This document shows positions 28,478 to 37,171 of a DNA stretch of 64,000 bases, piece by piece; within the stretch, counting starts at the first letter, position 1; each line of letters begins with the position of its first letter. Below the pieces are notes generated by a model. The model saw only the letters and a list, made by a program, of their open reading frames with translations. It was not told where the DNA came from and made no database searches. Source of the stretch: Pirellula staleyi DSM 6068 (lineage in GTDB: Bacteria > Planctomycetota > Planctomycetia > Pirellulales > Pirellulaceae); NCBI GenBank assembly GCA_945875845.1, contig CAMCMB010000022.1, positions 18,258 to 82,257 of the forward strand, read 5' to 3'. The position numbers were made by a program, and so were the translations under genes.

Positions 28478-28606
28478 GTTGAGCTCCTAAGTGAATACCA
28501 GACTGAACGTTACAATACTTTACCACCAAAGAGATTCATTCACATTCCGTATTTGCGTAATTCGGTTACACTATATTGTCATCCATGATTCACTTGGAAT
28601 TCGCCA

Positions 28607-28954
28607 ATGCGTCGCATTGCTCTCCTGATTGAAACCTCACGCACTTACGGTCGTGACCTGCTGCGCGGTGTAAAACGCTATGCGCATGAGCATGGGCCGT
28701 GGTCGTCGTTTGTGGAGATTAGAGACCTGGAAACCATGCCACCGGTTTGGCTGAGAAACTGGGACGGCGATGGAATCCTGACTCGATCGGGCAGCGCTGC
28801 GATCGCTGCGTCTGTTAAAAGTGCGGGTGTTCCTGCTGTCGAATTGCGATCGACGCGACGCGGTTCCACTTTCCCATTTGCTCTGCACACCATGTCGGCC
28901 GCACAGCAATATGACAGGCTGGAAGCCTATCCCACGCTTCATCACGTTCGTTAG
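28607..28954 (+). pseudogene. XylR-type regulator, truncated
   Basis: The first 93 residues match the start of the XylR-type AraC regulator at 44874 (IALLIETSRTYGRDLLRGVKR, EIRDLETMPPVWLRNWDGDG, and KSAGVPAVELRST). After TFPF at about 28886 the frame turns into repeat-derived sequence ending AYPTLHHVR and a stop. The rest of the ligand-binding domain and the whole helix-turn-helix are gone. The new sequence is a dispersed element (GACAGGCTGGAAGCCTATCC) also found inverted at 48494-48520. It cannot bind DNA as a normal family member would. Confidence 0.85.
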
Positions 28955-29022
28955 CCAAGGGAATTCTGGCAAATCCCACTACCAAAACTACGCAAACAGG
29001 AATTCTGGCGAATCCCACTACG
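28911..29022. repeat. Dispersed repeat and two direct GAATTC units
   Basis: A unit with core GACAGGCTGGAAGCCTATCC lies at 28913-28932; an inverted, diverged copy is at about 48494-48520. It is followed by two GAATTC-type units in the same direction (28959-28982 and 28998-29022, core GGAATTCTGGCGAATCCCAC). They fill the breakpoint downstream of the truncated regulator. Confidence 0.8.
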
Positions 29023-29139
29023 ATAACTCAAAATGGCAACGCGTAAATTGGCATGATGCGTGCGATGATGGGCATTTTGAACATCAAGATCAGCTCGAGC
29101 GGCTCCGTTGGGATAAGTGTTGCGACGCTGGCCAATTGG

Positions 29140-29415
29140 GTCGAACTCTACCAACGGCGCGAGCAGAAGCGTGGTGAAGAGAACAAGAATTCGTTTCATG
29201 GTTTGATCTCCAAACTACTCACCGGGATCACGGCGAGTTCGTTATAGATGTGTTCTTTGTCGGTGTAGCCGACCGCTCACCTGCGGCAGTTCGGCAGCTC
29301 TCGGGAGCGGAGTGTTCGCGTCCCACAGGGGTTCGTCGGCGCGAAGTGTGCCCGCAGCACCGAGCGCGGCCAGAGTCAGAATCAGAATCAGCAGGAGTGC
29401 GGTTGGTTTGTTCAT
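29140..29415 (-). pseudogene. Remnants of two or three exported-protein genes
   Basis: Reading leftward, ATG 29415 begins a signal peptide (MNKPTALLLILILTLAALG) nearly the same as that of the sialidase-like gene at 32621. It runs on for only about 25 residues before the frame is lost. Next, in another frame, is a gene end (GYTDKEHIYNELAVIPVSS then LEIKP and TGA at 29196). It overlaps by ATGA a new signal peptide (MKRILVLFTTLLLAPL, ATG at 29199) that is lost after about 20 residues. No catalytic domain survives. Sequence from 29040 to 29120 is unassigned. This is deletion debris at the left border of the G+C-rich island. Confidence 0.7.
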
Positions 29416-29514
29416 GGTGGCGTAAGCTGACTGGAAGGAAACCGGATTTTGCTGGGGTTGGGTCGGGTGGGGGTTGTTGAATTCTTAGGAATTCAGAGTT
29501 CTAAAGAATCAACT

Positions 29515-31266
29515 TTAGTCGTTGTTCAGGTTGTCGAACCAGAAGCTGTAGAGGTCCGCATTCTGCACGGAGAAGCGGATCTTGACGGACTTGCCCGCCA
29601 GTCCGGAGAGATCGGTCACGCCCTGCCATTGCAGTTTGGTGCGCACCGAGTCCGCCTTAACCGCGACCGATTTCGCCAGTGTGTATCCGGGGATGACTGT
29701 ATCGGTGGCGGGGTCGAGCAGTTCCGCCTTGAGCGTGCCGGTCTTGGCGTTGGCATTCACGAAGAGTGACGTGCCGTTCACCGGGAGCGACTTGGTCACC
29801 ACTTCGCCCGCCGTGGCACCGGCGCGCAGCGAGGCGAAGCCGTCCAAACGCAGGCGGGCGAGATGGATGGCGATGGACGGCTCTTTCTCGCATTCCGCCG
29901 GGGTGAGGCCGGCAGCCGCGTAGTTGTAATCGAGCCCCTGGATCTTGTCCTTGTCCCACGTCGGATCCAGCGACCACCACATGTGATGGGGGAACCGGTA
30001 GCCGGTGTAGTAGAAGACCAGTTGATCGCCCAAGATGATGGGCGACAGCATCTGGATCATGCCGTGGTCGGTCTTCTGCGTGTCGGACAGCGGCGATAAA
30101 TCGCAGAACGGGTTGCCCGTGTGCTTGTTCCACGCGGCCAGGTCCCGGCTGGAAACCAGATACGGAAACTGCCAGCCGTCCTGATTGTTGGGAGCCGTTT
30201 TACCAACGCCCCAGATCATGCCGGTTTGCAGCAGCCGCGTCGGCAGGCCGAGGAACATGTCATGATACCGGAACATGGGAAAATGGTAGACGTCCGCCGT
30301 ATAGGCCTTGCTTTTCAGGGTGGTGGGCTGGTCGTAGAGGAGCTTGCGGATTGCCGGGTTCGCCTTGTAGGCGGCGATCTGCGCCGCCGCCTGGGTCTGA
30401 TCGGATTTGCTGCCGTAAGCGGCCAGTTTCGGCGCTGTCCAGGTAACGAAATCCGAGCTGGTCCGCAGCCAGGCGATCCGGCCGGCGCCTGTAGCGTAAT
30501 CCGCCGGCATGGTAGCCCCGGCCTGGGACGGATGCAATTTGACCGTGGCCCAGAATTGACCGGTGACCGGATCCTGGCCGAGGCGGTATTCGTCTCCTGA
30601 CGTAATCACGTCCTTACCTTCGCGAGTCCAGGTCTTGCCGTCCGGAGAAATCAGCCGGATCAGGCCTCCGTCGGTGGGGATGCCGCCCACCGGGTCGAGC
30701 CCTTTAGCTACAAGGACCAACCCTTTGTAGCGCCGGTTGGGGTTCGTTTCAAAGGAGTCACGTATCGCGACGATTCGATGGTGCGGCGCGTTCGCCTGCG
30801 TATAGGGCGAGGCCGGCAGCAGCATGATATTGTTGTTCTTGTTGCCGCCCCATGTGACAAGCCCGAGGTTCGGCTTGACCCAGTTCACGCCGTCGGTGGA
30901 TTCGGCGTAGAGCGGCAGGCCTTCCTTGCCGCCTTGATACCAGAGCTGCCACTTGGACAATTCCGGGTTCCACGCCGGCGGCGACCATACTTGTGCGTGG
31001 GAGGCGTAGGGATACCATCCTACCGGCCGGACCCAGCCAGTCGTCTCCCAGAGCTTATCCGGCACAATGACCGGCGCAGGGTCCTTGACCGGCTGGTGAT
31101 AGACCCGGCTCAGGCCGGTCATGCTCTGGATGTGGTAATCGTCGAGGAACAGCCGCCGCGTCGGTTCGCCTGCCTCACACATGCTCGAAACCTCCAGGGT
31201 GAGCACGATTGCCGCAACAAGTGTCCACAAACGCGTGGATCGCCGGGGGGAATGTCGCATCATCAT
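29515..31266 (-). CDS. Exported beta-propeller glycosidase-like protein
   Basis: About 583 residues. The start is one of three consecutive ATGs (31266, 31263, 31260), preceded by AGGAG; the longer frame from 31374 overlaps the upstream gene. A signal peptide (LWTLVAAIVLTLEVSSMC) leads to RRLFLDDYHIQSMTGLSRV. That is typical of planctomycete proteins with a GH32/GH43-type five-bladed propeller. It continues with WQLWYQGG, YAESTDGVNWVKPNLG and FVTWTAPK. The C-terminal 80 residues form a beta-sandwich-like domain ending SVQNADLYSFWFDNLN. It probably acts on an exported or surface glycan. It is the last gene of the island operon. Its leader is nearly identical to that of the gene at 39457. Confidence 0.82.
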   Translation of the reverse strand: MMMRHSPRRSTRLWTLVAAIVLTLEVSSMCEAGEPTRRLFLDDYHIQSMTGLSRVYHQPVKDPAPVIVPDKLWETTGWVRPVGWYPYASHAQVWSPPAWNPELSKWQLWYQGGKEGLPLYAESTDGVNWVKPNLGLVTWGGNKNNNIMLLPASPYTQANAPHHRIVAIRDSFETNPNRRYKGLVLVAKGLDPVGGIPTDGGLIRLISPDGKTWTREGKDVITSGDEYRLGQDPVTGQFWATVKLHPSQAGATMPADYATGAGRIAWLRTSSDFVTWTAPKLAAYGSKSDQTQAAAQIAAYKANPAIRKLLYDQPTTLKSKAYTADVYHFPMFRYHDMFLGLPTRLLQTGMIWGVGKTAPNNQDGWQFPYLVSSRDLAAWNKHTGNPFCDLSPLSDTQKTDHGMIQMLSPIILGDQLVFYYTGYRFPHHMWWSLDPTWDKDKIQGLDYNYAAAGLTPAECEKEPSIAIHLARLRLDGFASLRAGATAGEVVTKSLPVNGTSLFVNANAKTGTLKAELLDPATDTVIPGYTLAKSVAVKADSVRTKLQWQGVTDLSGLAGKSVKIRFSVQNADLYSFWFDNLNND

Positions 31267-31370
31267 GGTTCTCCTGCAGCTAGGAAATTGCTTTTGAGTG
31301 TGCCGGGGCGAGTTGGCCCTGAACGTGGCGTGGAGACGGGGTGTGAGGGGGCTGACGGTCATCCTTCGAT

Positions 31371-32621
31371 TCATTTTTTGCCCGGCAGCAGAAATGCCGC
31401 ACGCTCGCGGAAATTCTTCACCCGGTGAAAGGTCGTCAAGTCGTTGTCGTGCTGGTTGCGCCCGGCGCGTGAGGTGCGGGCCACCACCAGCAGGTCGTCG
31501 CCATCAATCAGCAAACCGCAGTATTGGGAGGCCTGTCGGACCTCGGGCCAGACCACGATGTAGCCGGCGGGCAGCCAGTTGAGCGCGTCGAAGCTGCAAT
31601 AGAGCGCGAGGATGCGGCGCTCATGGCCGGCGGGTAACTTGTAGTTCGGGTTCTTTGATAGTTGCGCGTTCCAGGCCGGGTCCTGGTCCTGGGTGCGGGT
31701 CGGCAGGTTGGCGTTCATCCAGTAGAGGCCGCCGACGGGATCGTGCACGATGTTAAACTGGGACTGCGCGCCGGGCAGCGCGTGGAACTGGCGGAAGCGG
31801 TAGTCGAGCTTTTTGCCGTCGTCCTTCAAATCGCAGATGACGCCGATTCCGACACTGTCGCGCTCGGCGATCAGGTAGCGCCAACTGAGCTGCAGCCGCC
31901 CGTTGACCTCGACCACGTTGCCTTCGAGGATGGCTCCACCGCTTTTTCCTGGACGGCTCATGGATGGAGGCAACTCGGGCATGGGCAGCGGTGCGGAGAT
32001 GCGCCACGAGGCGGGCTTGAGCAGATCTTTCAACAGATCGCCCGCGATGACATAGGTATTGCCTGGTTTCTTCCACCCGCTGCCTCCTCCATCGTCCATG
32101 CACCAGTAGAACTGTCCGTTGCGAATGACGTAGGAACTGGCCGTGTTGACATAGGGACCTTGAAACAGCGTCACCGGGGCCGTCCATGTCTGCCCGTCAT
32201 CGTCGGAGCGGATGATCTTCAGGCCGGAGTCTGGAGGATTGTTAACATACTTTCCGAAGCCGAGGAAATACAGCGCCTTGCCGTGCGAGAACAGCGTCCC
32301 GTGGGTAGCATCGCTTTCCCCCGGCAATCGTTTCCAGCTTGCGCCACCGTCATCACTGCGGAAGAACAGAAGCGTCTTCACTGCGCCTCGCGGTTTGCCG
32401 CGGATATTCAACGGCACCGAGCAGAGCAATGCGCCGTCGGATGTTCTGGCCAAGGACGGCGCACCGCTGTAGATGTAGCCCGATTCCATGGGAATCCCGG
32501 CGTGGTGGTCGAAGACCACCGTGTAGTCCGCACCGAGCGTGGGTTCGTCGGCGCGAAGTGTGCCCGCAGCAGCGAGCGCGGCCAGAGTTAGAGTCAGCAG
32601 GAGTGCGGTTGGTTTGTTCAT
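31371..32621 (-). CDS. Exported sialidase-like protein
   Basis: 416 residues with a signal peptide (MNKPTALLLTLTLAALAAAG). Two Asp-box motifs are visible, SDDGGASW and SDDDGQTW, in the repeating-blade pattern of the sialidase/BNR six-bladed propeller. Other landmarks are IYSGAPSLARTSDG and NWLPAGYIVVWPE near the end. It is annotated in the family as exo-alpha-sialidase-like, but many members outside true sialidases act on other glycans and the arginine triad cannot be confirmed by eye. It lies between the RraA remnant and the glycosidase-like gene, in the same direction. Confidence 0.83.
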   Translation of the reverse strand: MNKPTALLLTLTLAALAAAGTLRADEPTLGADYTVVFDHHAGIPMESGYIYSGAPSLARTSDGALLCSVPLNIRGKPRGAVKTLLFFRSDDGGASWKRLPGESDATHGTLFSHGKALYFLGFGKYVNNPPDSGLKIIRSDDDGQTWTAPVTLFQGPYVNTASSYVIRNGQFYWCMDDGGGSGWKKPGNTYVIAGDLLKDLLKPASWRISAPLPMPELPPSMSRPGKSGGAILEGNVVEVNGRLQLSWRYLIAERDSVGIGVICDLKDDGKKLDYRFRQFHALPGAQSQFNIVHDPVGGLYWMNANLPTRTQDQDPAWNAQLSKNPNYKLPAGHERRILALYCSFDALNWLPAGYIVVWPEVRQASQYCGLLIDGDDLLVVARTSRAGRNQHDNDLTTFHRVKNFRERAAFLLPGKK

Positions 32622-32887
32622 GGTGTCTTAAGCAGGTGGTTTGTCGGAGAGATCTGAGACGGGGGTTTTGTCGACAATGTGTCGCAACGTGATAGCGGCT
32701 TTTTCCTGGGCTGTGAAGGTTCTGCGCGCTCGGGCAGCGCCTCGGGCATGAAGTCGCGCGTCTCCTCGAGATTGAAGCCGTCGTGCGCCGCGTGTTGTTT
32801 GGTGATTTGCTCCCAGCCGTTGTAAATGGTGGGCGTGTTCCAGCGTTGGAGTTCGAGCAGGTCGGTGTCGGTCAGTGGATGGCTCAT
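32618..32887 (-). pseudogene. RraA-like gene head joined to transposase remnant
   Basis: From ATG 32887, which overlaps the previous stop as ATGA, the frame begins like RraA-family proteins (DLLELQRWNTPTIYNGWEQI, then DGFNLEETRDFMPE). It stops matching after about 50 of some 230 residues. In the adjacent frame, at 32631-32726, RRTFTAQEKAAITLRHIV and DKTPVSDLSDK look like the helix-turn-helix start of an IS3/IS66-type OrfA. So an insertion followed by deletion probably removed the rest. RraA-like enzymes include 4-hydroxy-4-methyl-2-oxoglutarate aldolase and oxaloacetate decarboxylase, which would fit the aldolase nearby. Confidence 0.75.
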
Positions 32888-34320
32888 GGGCGCGTATAGT
32901 TGAGTAGTGTGGGTGGTTCAGAAAACCACGGCTCGTCCACAACGAGGTGTTTGATCACGCGGCGGTCGCAATCGTAGGCGATGTGGATCTTCCCATCGCT
33001 CGTGCGCAGGACGGCGGTGTAGCCGTAGGGGCCGGGGCCAGTCTCAAGGTCGCGGCGGATGGGCCACGTCTTGCCGGCGTCGCGCGAGAGGAAGACGGAA
33101 ACGGGCGTGCGCTTCTTGCCGTCGGGATTCGCGGCGAGCACGAGCGCGCCGCCGGGCAGCGCTGCGAAATCGGAACGCGTTGACGGATTCGCGAGCGGCG
33201 TTTTTTCCAGCGCGGCCCACGTCTGGCCGCCGTCGGACGAAGTCGAGCGCCAGAGCTTCGCGTCGCGGCCGCGCGGGCGGAAAAGGGCGACGAGCGAACC
33301 GTCGGAGAGTTGCTGCGCGGTCGGCTGAATGTTGCCGGGCGTGGAAAGAATCTCCGCGGTTTCCGTCCACGTTTTCCCGTCGTCGGTGCTGCGGTAGAAA
33401 AGCGAAGTCCAGCCGCGCTTCGGGTCCGGGTGTTCGCTCTCGCGGTTCGCGGGGAGGAGCAGCGTACCGTCGGCGAGGCGGATCGGTTTCAGCGCGAAGA
33501 TCGTGCCGGTCGGGTGCGTGAACTTCGGCTCGGGTATCCGCTGCTCGGTGCTCCACGTAGCGCCGCCGTCGCGCGAGGTGCGGAAGCACGGACGCGCATG
33601 CTCGAAGTTCCGCTCGCCGTCGATGTTCGAGTAGAAGCACGTCAGCGCGCCGTCTTTGCGGACGTGCAGCACGGGGTTCGCGCGCGAGATGCCGTCGTCG
33701 CCGCCGATGATGCGGCGGGGCTTTTCCCACTCGCGCGCGCCGCGCGGCAGCCGCGTGAAGTAGATCGCCGTGTCGTCGGAAAGCTCATATTTGCCCGCGT
33801 AGAAAACGCAGAGTAGATCGCCGTTCGGTGCTTCGGCAAGACACGGGATGCCTTCGTGACCGCTGCCCGGTGTGTGCGCGGAGATGAGACGCTCCTCGCG
33901 CGCCTTGGCCCGCGGCGGATACTCCGCGTCGTCGCGCATCGTGAGCCACACGGGTTCCGAATCGGTCGCCGCGCCGGTGTCGTCAGTCGCGCGGGCGATG
34001 AGGGAAAAGCGCGCGCGGGCGAAGACGTCGCGCGGCTTCACCTCGGCGTTCCACGGCGCGGCGGTCGCTTCGCCCACGCGCAGAGCGTGCGACCAGACGA
34101 AGAACTGCACCTTCACGATGCGCCGCCCGGCGTCCGCCTGCGCATCAGCGGTAGCCGTAAAAGGCGCGTCCGCTTTCAACTCCGCGCCATCGGCGGGCGC
34201 GGTGACGCGCACGGTCGGCGAGGCAAGAGCGGTGGTGGCGGCGAAGGCGAGGCACGCGAGGCAGGCGAGGCAGGCGAGGCAGCGCACGGGGTATTCTATG
34301 ATCAGGAGATTGAATTTCAT
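32884..34320 (-). CDS. Exported sialidase-like protein with Ig-like domain
   Basis: 478 residues from ATG 34320 (MKFNLLIIEYPVR); the longer open frame from 34491 is not needed. The signal peptide contains four Cys-Leu-Ala triplets in a row, encoded by a 9-base DNA repeat. A beta-sandwich domain follows (VRVTAPADGAELKADAPF to DSEPVWLTM), then a sialidase-type propeller with Asp boxes SRDGGATW, STDDGKTW, SSDGGQTW and SRDAGKTW, plus GHEGIPCLAEAPNGDLLCVF. It is predicted to be exported and to cleave or bind a glycan. Its stop overlaps the RraA-like start. Confidence 0.85.
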   Translation of the reverse strand: MKFNLLIIEYPVRCLACLACLACLAFAATTALASPTVRVTAPADGAELKADAPFTATADAQADAGRRIVKVQFFVWSHALRVGEATAAPWNAEVKPRDVFARARFSLIARATDDTGAATDSEPVWLTMRDDAEYPPRAKAREERLISAHTPGSGHEGIPCLAEAPNGDLLCVFYAGKYELSDDTAIYFTRLPRGAREWEKPRRIIGGDDGISRANPVLHVRKDGALTCFYSNIDGERNFEHARPCFRTSRDGGATWSTEQRIPEPKFTHPTGTIFALKPIRLADGTLLLPANRESEHPDPKRGWTSLFYRSTDDGKTWTETAEILSTPGNIQPTAQQLSDGSLVALFRPRGRDAKLWRSTSSDGGQTWAALEKTPLANPSTRSDFAALPGGALVLAANPDGKKRTPVSVFLSRDAGKTWPIRRDLETGPGPYGYTAVLRTSDGKIHIAYDCDRRVIKHLVVDEPWFSEPPTLLNYTRP

Positions 34321-34435
34321 CGGGATGTCGTTCTCAAAGCAGGACTCAATTGCTGCTAGGAATTTGCTTTCGCGTCCGCCGCACCGGAAACGGTCAGAAC
34401 GAGGATCGGCGACGGGGAGTGAGGGGGTATGATTG

Positions 34436-35173
34436 TTAGTTCTCATGGCGGGTGATGTCCTTGTTGGTTTGAACAATCGTGCGGAAGGCATCGCGGATGA
34501 GGGCCAGATCGGACTGCACAGCGATGTGGGTGAAACCCTGCGTCAACCGGTGTGGCAGTTCAGAAGGGTCGCGGACGAGGATGCCGGCGGCTTTGCCGAC
34601 GGCGCGGGCGGCTGCTACCACGCGGCTCAAAAACGCCTCGAAGTCCTCGGCCGAGCACGGATTCCGGTGTGTGAGGTCGTGCTGCAAGTCCGCGGGGCCG
34701 ACGAAGAGAACGCCGATGCCATCAACGCGCGCTATGCTGGGAACCTCGTTCACTGCCTCGCGAGTCTCGATCTGGGCGATCAGCAGCGGCGCGGGTGTGC
34801 TTTCCGGAACGCGGAGCCCGTAATCATGCGCTCGCACGGTGCGGGAAAACCCGCGCCGGCCTCGGGGCGGGTAGTGCGCGGCTTGAACGATGGCCTCGGC
34901 CTCGGCGGCGGAGTTGACGTGCGGCACCATGATGCCGGACGCACCCCAGTCGAGCACGCGGGCGATGAGATCAGCATGCGGAGCGCCGACGCGCACAATC
35001 CCGTGGGTGCCGCTGCCTCGCAGAGCCCGTAATTGGTCGGGCAAGGTGGCCTCGGACGCGCTGCCGTGTTCCAGGTCGAGCAACACCCAGTCGAAACCGC
35101 ACAGCGCCGCGAGTTCCGTGATGGCAGGTGAACCGAGGGAAAGCCACGTTCCAAGGCGAAGTGCAGATGTCAT
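34436..35173 (-). CDS. HpcH/HpaI family aldolase
   Basis: 245-residue TIM-barrel class II aldolase. Motifs are LGTWLSLGSPAITELAAL, FDWVLLDLEHGSAS, GASGIMVPHVNSAAEAEAIV, and LLIAQIETREAVNEV carrying the metal-binding glutamate, then GVLFVGPADL. The family splits 2-keto-3-deoxy acids, giving pyruvate and an aldehyde. Its start overlaps the stop of the kinase gene by ATGA, so it is co-translated with kinase and transporter. That arrangement supports a role in breaking down an imported sugar acid. The exact substrate is not readable from sequence. Confidence 0.9.
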   Translation of the reverse strand: MTSALRLGTWLSLGSPAITELAALCGFDWVLLDLEHGSASEATLPDQLRALRGSGTHGIVRVGAPHADLIARVLDWGASGIMVPHVNSAAEAEAIVQAAHYPPRGRRGFSRTVRAHDYGLRVPESTPAPLLIAQIETREAVNEVPSIARVDGIGVLFVGPADLQHDLTHRNPCSAEDFEAFLSRVVAAARAVGKAAGILVRDPSELPHRLTQGFTHIAVQSDLALIRDAFRTIVQTNKDITRHEN

Positions 35174-36234
35174 AAGTCGTCCAGTCCTGTGTTTGTGCGA
35201 AGACCGTTCAGCGCGAGCCGGATTCGGTCCTGGGTAAACCGCCGCAGGTCCGCCCCGGTGCTGCCGCTGCCGATGAGAAAGAAGCCGCTGTCCCGTTCAA
35301 AGTAGCCGGCACCGACGCGGATGACTGCCTTGACGATCATGTTGCGGAGCAGGTGCAGCCAGAAGCGGCGGCGATGTTCAGCGGGCAACGGGCGGACACT
35401 TGCATAGCCCTCGAATGCACGGCGAAGAAATGCGGCATCGTGAAAGCAAGCGAGAAGCGAAAGGTCGTCCAGCGGATCACCGCTAATGGCATCGTCGAAA
35501 TCGATGAAGGCGGCGATATCCTGCGGGGTGCCGAGGATGTTCCAGAGCGCGAGGTCCTTGTGGACGAGGCAGCCGCGCTCGAACGCCAGGAGGCTGTGGT
35601 GGTTATCGATTTCGGCGGCAATCTCGCAGCGGATCCCCGCTGACAGGAATCCTCGCTGCGCGAGGAAGGCGAGATGCTCATCGAGGCGCAGGTGATAGTA
35701 ATCGGCGTAGGTCGGGCGATAGCCGCGCAGCACGGCATCCAGCACCCCGAATCCCTCCAGCGTGATGGCCTGCCACTTCGCCACCGCCTGACCGATGACG
35801 AAAGCGATGTGCGCGGTGTCGAGGACGCCTTGCTTGAACCAATGATTCAGATCGGGAGCCGCGATCCGCTCCAGCGCTTGCCAGGCGAAGGCTACCCGGC
35901 TGCGCGAGGCGTCGCAGCCGAACACCCGCGGCGTCGGCACGCCTGCCGCACTCACTCGATCGATCAAAGCCGACTCCACGACCAGATGCGCGTCGTTTTC
36001 GGCGCCGTTCTCCACGCGGACGAAAAGCAGCTCTCCATCCACTTCGGCATTCCACGTGAGATGATTCCCCTGACCGGCTCCGGGGCTAAGAACGACGTTT
36101 TTCGTTTCAAAGTGCCTCTGCAGCTCTTTTTCGAGTTGGCAAACAAGATTCGCATCCGCCTCGCCACGCGGCTGCGTGCCGTGAAAAGCCGCCGGGCGGT
36201 CGCATTTCCAGTAGTAGATGTCGCGGCGGCTCAT
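35170..36234 (-). CDS. APH-type small-molecule kinase
   Basis: 354 residues from ATG 36234 (MSRRDIYYWKCDRPAAF), which overlaps the transporter stop as ATGA; an ATG two codons earlier is possible. The long frame back to 36915 is an antiparallel-free artefact overlapping the transporter gene. The protein-kinase-like APH fold shows CLVHKDLALWNIL (catalytic Asp and Asn) and AFIDFDDAISGDP (metal-binding Asp). The N-terminal lobe has GAGQGNHLTWN. The family phosphorylates hydroxyl groups of sugars, choline or aminoglycosides. Given its place between a transporter and an aldolase, phosphorylation of an imported sugar acid is more likely than drug resistance. That is inference from context. Confidence 0.85.
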   Translation of the reverse strand: MSRRDIYYWKCDRPAAFHGTQPRGEADANLVCQLEKELQRHFETKNVVLSPGAGQGNHLTWNAEVDGELLFVRVENGAENDAHLVVESALIDRVSAAGVPTPRVFGCDASRSRVAFAWQALERIAAPDLNHWFKQGVLDTAHIAFVIGQAVAKWQAITLEGFGVLDAVLRGYRPTYADYYHLRLDEHLAFLAQRGFLSAGIRCEIAAEIDNHHSLLAFERGCLVHKDLALWNILGTPQDIAAFIDFDDAISGDPLDDLSLLACFHDAAFLRRAFEGYASVRPLPAEHRRRFWLHLLRNMIVKAVIRVGAGYFERDSGFFLIGSGSTGADLRRFTQDRIRLALNGLRTNTGLDDL

Positions 36235-37163
36235 GCGCATGGTGGACGACGCTTCCAAATGGCTGCGGCGATGCCGCCTAGGATGTTTTGCATCACACCG
36301 CTGAAAACACCCGCCGCGGCGGCGAGCGGCATGCTGGCGAAGTGCAGGCGTGCGAGCGAGGCCGCCATGCCGCCATTTTGCATGCCCACTTCGATACTGA
36401 CTGTGCGGGCGACGGACTCCGGATAGCGCAGCACTTTTGGGATGAGATAGCCAATGCCAAAGCCAATGACGTGCAACACCAGCGCCGCGAGAGCCAACAC
36501 TCCGAAGTTCTTCGCGATGGCCTCGGCGCTCGCTGCGACGATGCCGCCGGTGACGCACACAAACGCAACCACCGCGATGGTCGGTCCCGCTGCCCCGATG
36601 CGATCCGCCGTGCGCGGCAGTTTCCACCGGATGAGCACGCCGAGCATCACGGGCGCGATGGTGAGTTGCAGTGCGGAGAGGCAGAGACCCCACACATCCA
36701 CCGGCACATAGGCGCCCGCGAGGGCCTTGGTCCACATCGGCGTGAAAAAGAAGGCGAGAAGCGTGGAGAAGAGCGTGAGCACGACCGAAAGCGCCACGTT
36801 CGCGCGGGCGAGGTAGGAAATCATGTTCGACGCCATGCCGCCGGGGCAGCTCGCCACGAGGATGATTCCGACGGCGAGTCCGGGCTCCAAATGCAACATC
36901 TTCGCTATGGCCCAACCCGCGAGCGGCATGATCGTGTATTGCGCGATGAGGCCCAGCGCGACACTCCCAGGCATGCGGCCGACCGCTTTGAAGTCATCCA
37001 CGCTCAGCGTGAGCCCCATGCCGAGCATCGAGGCCGCGAGCGACCAAAACACCCAGTCCGAATTGAACCATAGCATCACCGGCGGCTTGAAAAACGCGAT
37101 CACGGCCAGCGTGACGAGCCACACGGGATACAGATTGTTGAACCAGTCGAAGAAGCGTTTCAT
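36231..37163 (-). CDS. BASS family sodium-dependent transporter
   Basis: 310 residues from ATG 37163. There are about nine to ten hydrophobic segments: WLVTLAVIAFF, WSLAASMLGMGLTLSVDDF, ALGLIAQYTIMPLAGWAIA, VGIILVASCPGGMASNMISY, VVLTLFSTLLAFFFTPMW, and EVGMQNGGMAASLA near the end. The CPGG and GMQNGG motifs are typical of bile acid:sodium symporters. Bacterial members take up organic acids such as pantothenate, keto acids or taurine conjugates. It sits 8 bases after the large sialidase-like gene and overlaps the kinase start, so it is the uptake step of the island. Confidence 0.92.
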   Translation of the reverse strand: MKRFFDWFNNLYPVWLVTLAVIAFFKPPVMLWFNSDWVFWSLAASMLGMGLTLSVDDFKAVGRMPGSVALGLIAQYTIMPLAGWAIAKMLHLEPGLAVGIILVASCPGGMASNMISYLARANVALSVVLTLFSTLLAFFFTPMWTKALAGAYVPVDVWGLCLSALQLTIAPVMLGVLIRWKLPRTADRIGAAGPTIAVVAFVCVTGGIVAASAEAIAKNFGVLALAALVLHVIGFGIGYLIPKVLRYPESVARTVSIEVGMQNGGMAASLARLHFASMPLAAAAGVFSGVMQNILGGIAAAIWKRRPPCA

Positions 37164-37171
37164 GAGCGTGC

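Noticed and set aside
35170..36234. Aminoglycoside resistance gene
   Set aside because: The fold is APH-like, but the operon context and general sequence point to metabolic small-molecule phosphorylation. No resistance-subfamily motif is evident.
35170..36915. A 581-residue open frame covering kinase and more
   Set aside because: Its first 227 residues overlap the BASS transporter in another frame and are rich in Arg/His/Gly, typical of a shadow frame in G+C-rich DNA. The kinase begins at 36234.
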